DNA of 64,000 bases from Psychrobacter sp. bablab_jr014 (GTDB lineage Bacteria; Pseudomonadota; Gammaproteobacteria; Pseudomonadales; Moraxellaceae). The stretch lies in the NCBI RefSeq assembly GCF_016464015.1, contig NZ_JACDXT010000004.1, forward strand, positions 1 through 64,000, given 5' to 3'. This document shows, one piece after another, positions 44,985-53,488 of this stretch. Numbering within the stretch: the stretch's first letter is position 1; each line of letters begins with the position of its first letter. The notes below the pieces were generated by a model, which ran no database searches, was not told the origin of the DNA, and saw nothing but the letters and a program-made list of their open reading frames with translations. The translations under genes were made by a program, and so were the position numbers.

Positions 44985-46517
44985 TGCCGCCTCGGCTGTC
45001 TTCTCCAAATCGCCCCATGGATCATCTTCTGCTGCCGACGTTGCATCTTGATATACCGCGTCATTAGCAGGGCTGTACTGGATGTTGTCAATATAAATAA
45101 AGGCCCAAGTATCCGCCAAATCGGGTGAATCAATGCCTTTGAGTTTCATATCCTTCTTACTCATCATTACCCAACGCGCCATGTCATCAAACGAGTACGG
45201 CAAGCGCGATAGCTGTGTATTGAGATTATTTTTAACTTTGTACGCTTTAGCCACTTGGGTATCAATGGTAAAGATGCCGCGCTGTACTGACTTACTCATA
45301 GTCACATAGGCTTGAGTACGCTTATTAGAAAAACGCTTTTTATGATCATTGTTAAATGGTGCGCCGCCCCACTGGACTTCGTAGAAGAATGTACCCTTGG
45401 CTTTTAGCTTTTGACACAAGCCCATGCCTGCGCCAATCGGGTCAACGATGAGAGTCGCACCAGGGTAATCCTGCAATAGTGAATCAATCTTACCGAGCAA
45501 CATATCAATATCGGCGCTATTGCTAAACAGCGGGATATCGACAACATGGGCATGTCGTTGAATTTCCCCGTTCAGATCCTTATCCACAACTTTTGCTACA
45601 GTAATCACACTGCTGTCACGTCCTACGTTACCGCCAACATCCACGGCAATCATATAGCCGTATCTGTCTGTATCACTAATAGCAGACGCACGTTTGAGCA
45701 TGGCATTAATGTCTGAACGTGCCAGCAAGTACGTGTTTCTAAGCTCAGGGAATTTACCGCGAATACGGATCATGTACTCAGGATGATCACGCCCACCATA
45801 TTGATACAGTGCTTCTTTTAGCTTGTCATAGCTGACCAGCGGCGACTCTTCACCGTTGAACTCTAGTGATATCCAAACACCGCCATTCTTATAGCTTAGG
45901 TCATGGTGTGAGTCAAAGAATATACCTACGTTGGTCGCTGGCTGGCTTGTCATGACCGCACGATTATTAGCATGAGTCAATGCACCAAAAGCGACGTTCA
46001 GCACCTCATCAGATACGCCGCAAGCCTCATCAACCCATACCATATAATGATCGCCATGTTGACCTGCGATATTGGTCGGCTGGTGCTTTGGTGCAGTCTT
46101 AGCAAAAACAAACCACGTCTTAGAAAAGCCTTTGATGTAGATTTTTTCTGCTTGCGATACGACATAATCGGCAAGCCAGCTAAACGCATCACTCATTCTG
46201 AGGCGCTGCAAACAGATATCAATCTCTTTCCATACAACGGTTTTTAGCTGCCCAATCTGTGGGGCCGTGAACAGCATGATGGACTCAGGGTAAAAAAGCA
46301 GGTGCCAGAGCGCCACCACACCCGCGCTACGTGATTTACCTGTACCGTGTCCTGATGCTACAGACACACGCGCACCAGGCGCACTGATACAGTCAAACAG
46401 TAGTGCTTGCTGGGGCGTAACGTCTATTCTCAATGCTTCGACGGCAAAGCGCTTAATATCGTTACGATAGCGGCGACACGCCTCGTCCCATTCGGGCAGC
46501 TCATACAACGGCTTCAC
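44967..46517 (-). CDS. Terminase large subunit
   Basis: 516 residues from GTG 46517 with AAGGGG upstream. ATPase: Walker A SGHGTGKS (55-62), Walker B MVWVDEA with D163/E164. Nuclease: MIAVDVGGNVGRDSSVI with D293 and a second acidic site in LIVDPIGAG. It powers DNA packaging through the portal and cuts the concatemer. The small subunit is not adjacent; a candidate lies at 52559-53488. Confidence 0.9.
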   Translation of the reverse strand: MKPLYELPEWDEACRRYRNDIKRFAVEALRIDVTPQQALLFDCISAPGARVSVASGHGTGKSRSAGVVALWHLLFYPESIMLFTAPQIGQLKTVVWKEIDICLQRLRMSDAFSWLADYVVSQAEKIYIKGFSKTWFVFAKTAPKHQPTNIAGQHGDHYMVWVDEACGVSDEVLNVAFGALTHANNRAVMTSQPATNVGIFFDSHHDLSYKNGGVWISLEFNGEESPLVSYDKLKEALYQYGGRDHPEYMIRIRGKFPELRNTYLLARSDINAMLKRASAISDTDRYGYMIAVDVGGNVGRDSSVITVAKVVDKDLNGEIQRHAHVVDIPLFSNSADIDMLLGKIDSLLQDYPGATLIVDPIGAGMGLCQKLKAKGTFFYEVQWGGAPFNNDHKKRFSNKRTQAYVTMSKSVQRGIFTIDTQVAKAYKVKNNLNTQLSRLPYSFDDMARWVMMSKKDMKLKGIDSPDLADTWAFIYIDNIQYSPANDAVYQDATSAAEDDPWGDLEKTAEAALRNTA

Positions 46518-46529
46518 GGCTGCCCCTTA

Positions 46530-47048
46530 TTAAATGCTCATAGGCAGCAGCATGTCATCGTCGTCATCTACTTGCTTGCCGTTTATCTGTGCCACTGCTG
46601 GCACGTCTGGCATAGTAATGATGTTGCCGCCGTACATCGTGCGCGATGCCCATACCGCCAAAAGTACGGCTAGATGGCCATTATTAATGCTCGATGAGTC
46701 AAACTCTTCAACACGGCCGCGCTCATCAATTTTTCGCATCTGTATAACGTTGGTCGGATCATAGCGCCGTACTGTATCTTTAAGCCGTATTAAGCCAGCG
46801 GAGCGCACGGTTTGATAAGCACGCATTACGGTTTGCATGTGCTTAGCTTCATCAAAGCATAGCTGCCAGTGGTCAAAAACAGTAGGCGTATCGGTAACGA
46901 TGACGGTATTGGCGTCAAACTTGGTCGGCTCAGACCACTTAGCCATGTCTTGGATTAAGATGATGCCTTTTTTGGTGTCTGTAGCGGCAATGATGCGGAC
47001 CGCTTCACCGCTATACGAAGCGGCGCGCGCGTCGATAATCAGGCTCAT
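46530..47048 (-). CDS. Uncharacterised virion-operon protein (172 aa)
   Basis: 172 residues between a 300-residue protein and terminase, coupled to the former by an ATGA overlap. Ends with an acidic run (VDDDDDML). No family recognised. A head-completion or packaging accessory is possible from position. Confidence 0.65.
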   Translation of the reverse strand: MSLIIDARAASYSGEAVRIIAATDTKKGIILIQDMAKWSEPTKFDANTVIVTDTPTVFDHWQLCFDEAKHMQTVMRAYQTVRSAGLIRLKDTVRRYDPTNVIQMRKIDERGRVEEFDSSSINNGHLAVLLAVWASRTMYGGNIITMPDVPAVAQINGKQVDDDDDMLLPMSI

Positions 47049-47947
47049 AGCTCACCCCCGTCCATGTTCACATAAGTCTGAGTGATAGTGCCTGTTTCTT
47101 TATCAGCCTTTAGGCGGGTACGGCTGTTTGCGCCCTCGTCTATTACGTCCGCTTGAGTGACTACGGCGTTAAGCGCTTCATCTGGCAGTCTACCGCCTGT
47201 TACTGGCGGTAGTCCTGGTGGGATGCTGCCGTCTGGCTCGCCCGTATCGGTCACATCATCATCAGGATGACCTAGCCCTACCACCGTCGGCTCATTACCC
47301 ACGATAGTAAAATCAATCGTTACGGCGCTTACGTTTGGAATGCTAACATCGGCGGTATCAGGGTATAGCGTGTTTTCAATAACTCGGAAATCCCACGCAT
47401 CGCGTACGATATGCTCACCCGCATAGCCCAAGTCATAGTTGACCTTAAACGCACGCTTTTGCTCACTTTTAAAAAAGCTGCAAAATTGATTGCTGATGGA
47501 CTCAGCAGCATGGTCATTACTCGCAAAAAAGGCCACTTGGCAGCGGTACGCAACGGGTGTACAGCGTATTTGCACCACACGCCCCAAAGGGTCGCTTGGT
47601 ATCACACATGCCAGCCAATCAGAACGTCCGATTACTACGTCCTGCTCAGGCGGATTTTGTGTAGCAGCAAGGGCAATAATCATCACGGGCAGATAAACCG
47701 ACGTGCCGCTATTATCATCGTCACCAATGGCGCCAGCATTGTCCGTTTCAGCAATTTTGCGTAGCATTTCTTCTACGTTATCTATCATTTTGGATTTTGA
47801 TACGACAATAGAGGCCTGTAGCTGGCGGGTCTTCCAGCTGCGTAAGTCGCGAATACCATGCGGTGAACACCACTGGCGAAAGTTACGCATTTTTAAGCCA
47901 ATGGCGTTTTGTATACTCTCACGCGGAGACAATAAAATATCACCCAT
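47045..47947 (-). CDS. Uncharacterised virion-operon protein (300 aa)
   Basis: 300 residues. The N-terminal ~60 are basic and helical, the middle beta-rich, and the C terminus has a Gly/Pro linker (GEPDGSIPPGLPPVTGG) followed by a short domain. It lies between the protease candidate and terminase. Neck or tail-terminator function is possible but unproven. Confidence 0.65.
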   Translation of the reverse strand: MGDILLSPRESIQNAIGLKMRNFRQWCSPHGIRDLRSWKTRQLQASIVVSKSKMIDNVEEMLRKIAETDNAGAIGDDDNSGTSVYLPVMIIALAATQNPPEQDVVIGRSDWLACVIPSDPLGRVVQIRCTPVAYRCQVAFFASNDHAAESISNQFCSFFKSEQKRAFKVNYDLGYAGEHIVRDAWDFRVIENTLYPDTADVSIPNVSAVTIDFTIVGNEPTVVGLGHPDDDVTDTGEPDGSIPPGLPPVTGGRLPDEALNAVVTQADVIDEGANSRTRLKADKETGTITQTYVNMDGGEL

Positions 47948-47951
47948 GACA

Positions 47952-48860
47952 TTAACCCCCTCGTCTCATGCGAGTAAATATCGACTCGCGCGGCGGCTCA
48001 TACTGATTTTTACTGTCTTTAGTTACTGCCTTTGCGTCTTGCTCACTTGTACTGTCTGCAAACGCTGCCCATTCTGCTTGTTTTTCTGCAAATGATATTG
48101 ATGGGCACAGCATTGAGTCGTATAACTCGTCTTCGCGGCTCTGGCGGCGCTTTTTAATATTGTCTTGGCGGGTTTGCATCGCAATCACAGTTTGATGCAC
48201 GTCTAGTAGCTCTTGTTGATGCAGCACTGACATATTTTGTGCGGCAATCATGGCGTGGATGCTATCGTATTGATGGGCGATGGCGGCTTCTAAGGCTCGA
48301 TGTACAACGGCTTGCTGTTGCGGGTTTGCATTGTCAAATTGCAAATCACCGCCCACCTCTACGATTTTCAGTGCGTCAAACGTACCATCGCCGCGATTGG
48401 TGTTGTAATTAGGCATAAGCACTTGGTCAAAGCCTGCAAAATCAAGCAAAATTGTACCGTCTTGACTGTCACCTGTTCGTACTGCTGTACTATACCCACC
48501 AGCCTTGCTGTGATAGCGCTGTGCGGCATGTTTGCCTAAATCTGTATCCAAAAATTCATGCTGTGCAGATACGTCACCGCGTGCATTGGCAGACAGCTTG
48601 ATAGTGCGAAAGGCAGGCTCAAGATAGACAACTTTTCCCGACTGGTCTACAAAGCTATCAGGTGGGCGTAGGCCAAAACGTTGGCGGATTTCGTGTCCGA
48701 TATAGCCATACATATCGCCTGAATCTACAACGTGCTGTACGTCAGACGAATTGATGAAATCTACCCATGCTTTGACGTTGACACGCCGTGCCATGCCCAC
48801 GCTATCAGGTCGCCCACGGTCAGATAAGTTGTAAGTGATGAGTGATGTTTTTTTTGACAT
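47952..48860 (-). CDS. Candidate prohead protease
   Basis: 302 residues. A serine-protease-like arrangement is visible: QHEFLDTD with a His near 102, then GGYSTAV with a Ser near 122, resembling phage prohead proteases of the T4 gp21/HK97 type (H-x~20-S). The C-terminal ~110 are helical and polar, a likely scaffold-binding part. A YDSML segment near residue 250 matches the proposed cleavage motif and could allow self-removal. The start follows hairpin I, whose right arm supplies AAGGGG. First gene of the promoter I operon with terminase. Confidence 0.52.
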   Translation of the reverse strand: MSKKTSLITYNLSDRGRPDSVGMARRVNVKAWVDFINSSDVQHVVDSGDMYGYIGHEIRQRFGLRPPDSFVDQSGKVVYLEPAFRTIKLSANARGDVSAQHEFLDTDLGKHAAQRYHSKAGGYSTAVRTGDSQDGTILLDFAGFDQVLMPNYNTNRGDGTFDALKIVEVGGDLQFDNANPQQQAVVHRALEAAIAHQYDSIHAMIAAQNMSVLHQQELLDVHQTVIAMQTRQDNIKKRRQSREDELYDSMLCPSISFAEKQAEWAAFADSTSEQDAKAVTKDSKNQYEPPRESIFTRMRRGG

Positions 48861-48862
48861 AG

Positions 48863-48913
48863 AAAAAGCCCCTTGAAGGAATATGCAATATATTCATTCT
48901 AAGGGGCTTTTTT
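48863..48913. terminator. Hairpin I: terminator overlapping late promoter I
   Basis: AAAAAAGCCCCTT / AAGGGGCTTTTT arms around a 26-base loop, U run in both directions. The promoter I -10 (48901-48896) lies at the loop edge, so promoter-derived RNA lacks the left arm. The right arm contains AAGGGG used as ribosome-binding site by the gene at 48860. Confidence 0.8.
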
Positions 48914-48938
48914 AGTTGGTTTGCGGGGTGTTCCGCTG
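48896..48938 (-). promoter_or_regulatory. Late promoter I (GGAACA-27-TAGAAT)
   Basis: Minus strand CAGCGGAACACC, 27 bp with a CTAAAAAA tract, then TAGAAT (48901-48896), 36 bp before the protease-candidate start. Confidence 0.85.
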
Positions 48939-48952
48939 TGACCGGCAGGCGG

Positions 48953-49288
48953 CTATGGTGCTACAAAATCAGAATATTCTTCAGCGACCATGGCACAAAA
49001 ACGATGCTTTGATGATGTACTGTCATAACCTGTATTAAAGTCATCGACGCCCATTCTCAATATATTCATTAGCTCCTCTTCAACGCCTTCCTCTACCGCT
49101 TGGGCCCTACATTCAGCAGCACGGTCAATAACGCTTTGATTATAAAACTCATAACCACATTTAAACTGAGCGCTTGAAGCATAGCCATGATTGTAAAGCA
49201 GATCAGGGCAATCAGCATCCAAGGCGTATACGGGTAACGCCATGCCAACCCACAAGCCAGCGACTAATACGATATTTGATAGTTTCAT
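48953..49288 (-). CDS. Secreted cysteine-rich protein in a late operon
   Basis: 111 residues from ATG 49288 (AAGGA upstream; ATG 49294 is too close to it). An N-terminal signal peptide of about 21 residues ends in VYA-LDADC. The mature part has four or more Cys (DADCPDLLY, FKCGYEF, AECRAQ, RFCAMV), suggesting periplasmic disulfides. No family recognised. It ends the promoter J operon after a lipoprotein gene, and may act in the envelope, e.g. exclusion or spanin-like. Confidence 0.7.
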   Translation of the reverse strand: MKLSNIVLVAGLWVGMALPVYALDADCPDLLYNHGYASSAQFKCGYEFYNQSVIDRAAECRAQAVEEGVEEELMNILRMGVDDFNTGYDSTSSKHRFCAMVAEEYSDFVAP

Positions 49289-49296
49289 AGCCATCC

Positions 49297-50001
49297 TTAC
49301 GAACTTGCGGATGCGGACTCTCTCTCCGCTAGTGTTTTCTGATGACTTTCAGCCATGCTTTCGAGTGTCGCAATAACGGCCAATAATCCAGCGGGTTTAG
49401 ATAAAGCAGCTTGATAGCTTTGCTGAGGCTGCCCATCTTCTGAGTAAGTCGTCATCAGGTCATAGCTGATACGGTAGGAAAATTGATTATCGACAACATT
49501 GGTAAAGTCATCTACGTCGTATTCCGTGATACCCATTTCCTTGACTTCATTAACAGTCATTTGAGCGTCAAGATTGCCTCTGATAGATGGGTATGCGCGC
49601 ATAATTTTCATGTAACCGCTACCCATCGAGCCGTAAGCATAATCTTCATCAGCGTTATAACGCACGGTGGCTGTCGCCTCACAAACAACATCACCGTTGC
49701 CATAACTGTTTGGACTGCTTATCTGGTCAAAACTGATATCTGATTGCTGCAATCGCTCTGTATTGATTACTGAGGCGTGCCGTATGTTGGCAAGTGTTAA
49801 TGCTTGGTCTTTGATGTCTTGTTTGAGTCCTGCTAAAACCTCGCTATCTAAACAAGGATTAGCAGGCGGAGCCGCATCAGCTTGTACTTGCGTATCATTA
49901 TTTTGGTCAATATTAGCACTGGCAGCACCATCACACGCTACCATGCCCAAACACATACTAACCCCAATACCTATCTTGCCCCAAGCCGCCCGTAACTGCA
50001 T
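49297..50001 (-). CDS. Lipoprotein in a late operon
   Basis: 234 residues. Signal sequence 1-22 with lipobox GMVAC, so Cys23 would carry lipid, followed by a short linker (DQNNDTQVQADAAPPA) and a mixed domain of ~190 residues that I do not recognise. It overlaps the 3' end of the tape-measure/lysin gene by 44 nt, with GGAA before the ATG. A phage-encoded lipoprotein expressed late suggests envelope modification, superinfection block or lysis timing. Confidence 0.75.
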   Translation of the reverse strand: MQLRAAWGKIGIGVSMCLGMVACDGAASANIDQNNDTQVQADAAPPANPCLDSEVLAGLKQDIKDQALTLANIRHASVINTERLQQSDISFDQISSPNSYGNGDVVCEATATVRYNADEDYAYGSMGSGYMKIMRAYPSIRGNLDAQMTVNEVKEMGITEYDVDDFTNVVDNQFSYRISYDLMTTYSEDGQPQQSYQAALSKPAGLLAVIATLESMAESHQKTLAERESASASS

Positions 50002-52471
50002 GAGCTATTCCTCTATCTGATACATTTTGCGGGATTGTATCATTGCTTGCCTGCAAGATAATAGGCTTTTGTGCGCTTCCGCTGTCGATACGCTGGGTAA
50101 TGGTGGGCATTGGCGGAATAGTTGGCGGGCGAGTTACGGGCAACTGACCGCCTCGAATGCCTGTGCTGGCAAGCGCCATACTGCTGGTTAATTGATTGGT
50201 AGAAAACCCCAATATACCGTTTTTTTTCTTGGCGGCTTCGGGTATGGTGGGAATGCGGCGCTTTATTTGCTCGGCATTTTCCATGCGTTTAGGCATTTCG
50301 GCTGCTGTATTGCTTGGTCTTTCGTATTGCTCAAGGATTGCCTTTGTAGCTTGCCCAATGGTTTTTGCTTTCTTTAGTGCGTCACCTGCCGCCTTGTGTG
50401 TGGTTTTTAATTCATAGTCGATAAAATCATATTGCTGCTCTTTGGTTGAATTTTCTAGCGACACGCCATAACGCTTTTTAAAGTTCTTTTGTCTTTGTCC
50501 GCGCCATTGTGCCAATCCTCTTGCACCGTTGCCGCCACCAGCAGAATTATAAGCCTTATGATTAAATCCGCTTTCCTGCTGAATATTGGCGGCAATACCG
50601 ATGGCTTGCTCTTTTGTGTAGCCACGGCTCATAAAGTAGTTAACCGCTTCAACCGCACCCGTTCCCACAGCACCGCTTAGCGCAGCAGGGTTTTGCTCGC
50701 GCATACGCACTACTGTGGGCTTAATGCGCCCTGACTGGATGTCTTGGTAATAATCAGCATTAGGCGCGCCCGTATTGCCATATTTGTTGCCCTGCTTGAA
50801 ATCTGACACCCAGCCTTGACTGGTATATATGGCCGCGTGACCATAGTTATGTTTTGAATTTTTGCTTGATGGCATACTCATAACGTCGCCTATTTTGGGT
50901 ACGTAATTCTCGTCATAGGCAACCTGCTCAAACTTACCCTGATTTAATGCAGCAAGGTTTTTAGCAACGTCCTTGCCGTGGCCACTGGCTTTTAGGCCAT
51001 TTGCTCGGAACGCATCATTCACGTACTTTGCACATGCGCCAAGCGAAACAGTGGCCGCATTACCAATCGCAAAATCAGCTGCATTAGCCGCTGTCCCTGA
51101 AGGTGCGGCTTCACCGTCACCACCGAAGCCAAAAAAGTCCTTAGTAGCATTCCATTTGCCAGCAAACCAGCTTTGCATACTATCTGCAACACCTGATAGC
51201 TTCGTAAAAAACGGCTCTGTGCCAGTCTCCCACGCGGTTGTCATCTTCTTGGGCAAATTATAAGCAACAAGACTGCTTGTCCATGAGTCGATATAAGGTG
51301 AAGCAGCCGCCCCCAATGCTTCGCCGCCCTCACTGCCCAGCCAACCGCCGACAACCATACCGACAGCGCCACCAACCGCCGTACCGACGACAGGAACAAC
51401 CGAACCGATCATCGCGCCAGTAGCAGCACCCGCCATCGCACCACCGCCGCCACCGACCAAGCTGCCTACGCCTGCCGATTTTTCTTTATGATTGAGACTG
51501 TCCCAGTCCATTGCCAAACTTGCCGCGCCCGCAGCACCCGCCAGCCAACCTAAACCTCTCATACCGCCTACGGCTCTAAGACCTCTACCCGCAAGGTTTT
51601 TGAGCTTACTAACGCGCCCACCGCCACGGCCAGCGCGACCGCCTCGATTTCTACCGCCGCCTCCAAGCAAACCTCCAAGCAATCCGCCACCTGAACCTTC
51701 TGACTTTCTAATGGCTTTCCAGATTTTATCTAGTAGCTTTTCGTTTGCCTGGTTGTGTCTGTCTTGGTCTTGCGGTAATGGCTCGCGGCGTTTAATGGCT
51801 CGAAACTTACTCATGCTAAATTTAGCACCACGCAACGCCAGCTTGCCTGCACGCCCAAGCGGAGACATCGCTGTGCCCAGCTCGCGCATACTGTCTAGCA
51901 TTGGGTCAACGCCGCCACTATTCACGCCAAGGCGCATATCATTGGCAATGTTACGCGCCATCGCATTCAATCGGCGTTCGGACTCACTACCGCCAGCACT
52001 GCTATTGTCTGACACAAAGCGTCCACGACTATCACGGCGCGCAGGCGAGCCGCTACGTTCGTCAGATTCGGGGTTAAGGTCTTGTGATGACACGATACGC
52101 GCGCGGCGTGCTTTAGTATCAGCATTACGCCGCTGGGCTTGCTGTGGGTCGGATGACTGATTATTGATGCGTGCGACAGGACTACGCCGTGTGCGACGTT
52201 CAGACGTGCCAGCGCTGGCAGATGCGTCGATGGCGCCAGACGCAATGATACGGTTGGCGCGTGTCTGTCTGCGTCCTGCGGCACGGTGATGATGGTTGGC
52301 TTCTGATAGTCGTTTACTAATCTCTGCTAACTGGGTTTGCCCTATTTGAGCTTGTGCGCTCATTAGGGCGATAATGGACTGTGTATCGTCATGTACGTTG
52401 TCGATACTGTCCTTAACGCGGTTCATGCCAACGATGAATCCCGCGCTGTCATAGTTTAAATAGCGTTCCAT
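49958..52471 (-). CDS. Tape-measure-like protein with C-terminal peptidoglycan hydrolases
   Basis: 837 residues. N-terminal coiled coil (~15-60), a long basic Arg/Ser-rich linker (~60-170), Gly-rich basic segment (GGGRNRGGRAGRGGGR) and glycine-zipper hydrophobic stretches at ~325-395 (GGGGGAMAGAATGAMIGS..), as in tape-measure and ejected tail proteins. A CHAP-type amidase follows from ~478 (GACAKYVNDAF with Cys, then HNYGHAAIYTS). A tail-lysozyme domain lies at ~615-740 (IAANIQQESGFN with Glu near 634, RGLAQWRG). These would open the cell wall during infection. It is first in the promoter J operon. Confidence 0.8.
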   Translation of the reverse strand: MERYLNYDSAGFIVGMNRVKDSIDNVHDDTQSIIALMSAQAQIGQTQLAEISKRLSEANHHHRAAGRRQTRANRIIASGAIDASASAGTSERRTRRSPVARINNQSSDPQQAQRRNADTKARRARIVSSQDLNPESDERSGSPARRDSRGRFVSDNSSAGGSESERRLNAMARNIANDMRLGVNSGGVDPMLDSMRELGTAMSPLGRAGKLALRGAKFSMSKFRAIKRREPLPQDQDRHNQANEKLLDKIWKAIRKSEGSGGGLLGGLLGGGGRNRGGRAGRGGGRVSKLKNLAGRGLRAVGGMRGLGWLAGAAGAASLAMDWDSLNHKEKSAGVGSLVGGGGGAMAGAATGAMIGSVVPVVGTAVGGAVGMVVGGWLGSEGGEALGAAASPYIDSWTSSLVAYNLPKKMTTAWETGTEPFFTKLSGVADSMQSWFAGKWNATKDFFGFGGDGEAAPSGTAANAADFAIGNAATVSLGACAKYVNDAFRANGLKASGHGKDVAKNLAALNQGKFEQVAYDENYVPKIGDVMSMPSSKNSKHNYGHAAIYTSQGWVSDFKQGNKYGNTGAPNADYYQDIQSGRIKPTVVRMREQNPAALSGAVGTGAVEAVNYFMSRGYTKEQAIGIAANIQQESGFNHKAYNSAGGGNGARGLAQWRGQRQKNFKKRYGVSLENSTKEQQYDFIDYELKTTHKAAGDALKKAKTIGQATKAILEQYERPSNTAAEMPKRMENAEQIKRRIPTIPEAAKKKNGILGFSTNQLTSSMALASTGIRGGQLPVTRPPTIPPMPTITQRIDSGSAQKPIILQASNDTIPQNVSDRGIAHAVTGGLGQDRYWG

Positions 52472-52502
52472 AATCTATGCCTTTTTGCTGTATGTGGCTT
52501 AA

Positions 52503-52545
52503 ATTATGGCACCGCAAAAACGGCAGGCTGGCGCGTGTTCCCCTC
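52503..52545 (-). promoter_or_regulatory. Late promoter J (GGAACA-27-CATAAT)
   Basis: Minus strand GGGGAACACGCG, 27 bp, then CATAAT (52508-52503), 32 bp before the start of the tape-measure/lysin gene. It has the most divergent upstream box (GAGGGGAACA instead of CACGGAACA). Confidence 0.78.
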
Positions 52546-52558
52546 CCCTTAGCGCCGA

Positions 52559-53488
52559 TTAGACGTCTATATCGCTTACGTCTGTATAGTCTACTTCTTC
52601 AGTATCTTCGTCCACTAAGCCGTTACTGCCATCGTGAGCGCTCTCTACTTCTTCAAATGCCTCTGCTTCTTGCTCAAACGCTAACGCACGCAGCTTCATC
52701 TTTCTTTGCGCCTCTTCACGTAAAGCGTTCTGCTCTTCATTAATACCATCCAGTTTTTCCAAGTTCTTTTGACGTCTGGCCGTATCTGATTCAGTAAAGT
52801 CTTCAGGAGTAATGCCATTCAGGGGTAGTTCGACCTCAGATATGGCCTTTGATGTAAAAACCAAAGCTTGTAGCGTGCCACCCATCAAGTTTAGTACGGC
52901 CATCTTTTTTTTAAGTTCATCGGCCTCTTCTTCCTGCATTGTAGCAATGCGTTCTGCTTCTTCTTTAGTAAGCAGACCGTCGCCCATATCCCATTGTGGT
53001 TCAGTTAACGCCGCTTTCAATACCTCGGATGCCAAATTAGTCACGCTATCGTGTAACTGACTCAGTTGTCGCCAGTTACGTCGATGGCTGTTAATCAATA
53101 TCGCTTTATCCTCAACCGTCTTGACCACTGACGTTGATATTTGCTCAATCGCCTGCTTTCCTGCTTCCAAAATAGGGACTGCTTCCATTTTTCCCACTTT
53201 ATTGTCTTTTTCTGGAAGCAAACCATCACTTGAGCGATTTTGCTTCCTTTTTTGCGTGCTTCCCCCCTTCCGTGCTTCCTTTTTTGCTTCCTGATTTGAG
53301 TCAAGCAGGTTATTTTTTTGCCAATCTTCTTTTTTGCGGCGTTTACTAATTGTGCCTGTTGATTTGGGTGCAGCGTCACCGAACGCATCTTGCAGACGCT
53401 CAATCAGTTCACGGTCGCTAATGTCGTCTGTATTTTCCCAAATGAAGCGCGCAGAATCCCAAACCTCCTGCTTACTGTGCTTAGCCAA
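52559..53488 (-). CDS. Putative terminase small subunit or similar DNA-binding protein
   Basis: 309 residues. N-terminal HTH-like segment (DDISDRELIERLQDAFGDAA, then TISKRRKKEDWQKN), a basic Lys/Arg/Gln linker (~70-95), helical middle and an acidic C-terminal tail (VDEDTEEVDYTDVSDIDV). This order of DNA-binding head, oligomer core and acidic tail fits small terminases. The large subunit is 6 kb away. It overlaps the XRE gene by 8 nt and precedes the first late promoter, so it could also be a regulator. Confidence 0.5.
   Translation of the reverse strand: MAKHSKQEVWDSARFIWENTDDISDRELIERLQDAFGDAAPKSTGTISKRRKKEDWQKNNLLDSNQEAKKEARKGGSTQKRKQNRSSDGLLPEKDNKVGKMEAVPILEAGKQAIEQISTSVVKTVEDKAILINSHRRNWRQLSQLHDSVTNLASEVLKAALTEPQWDMGDGLLTKEEAERIATMQEEEADELKKKMAVLNLMGGTLQALVFTSKAISEVELPLNGITPEDFTESDTARRQKNLEKLDGINEEQNALREEAQRKMKLRALAFEQEAEAFEEVESAHDGSNGLVDEDTEEVDYTDVSDIDV

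Noticed and set aside
51492..52160. Long rightward open frame rich in Pro/Ser/Arg opposite the tape-measure gene
   Set aside because: It mirrors a Gly/Arg/Ser-rich coding region; composition explains the missing stops.
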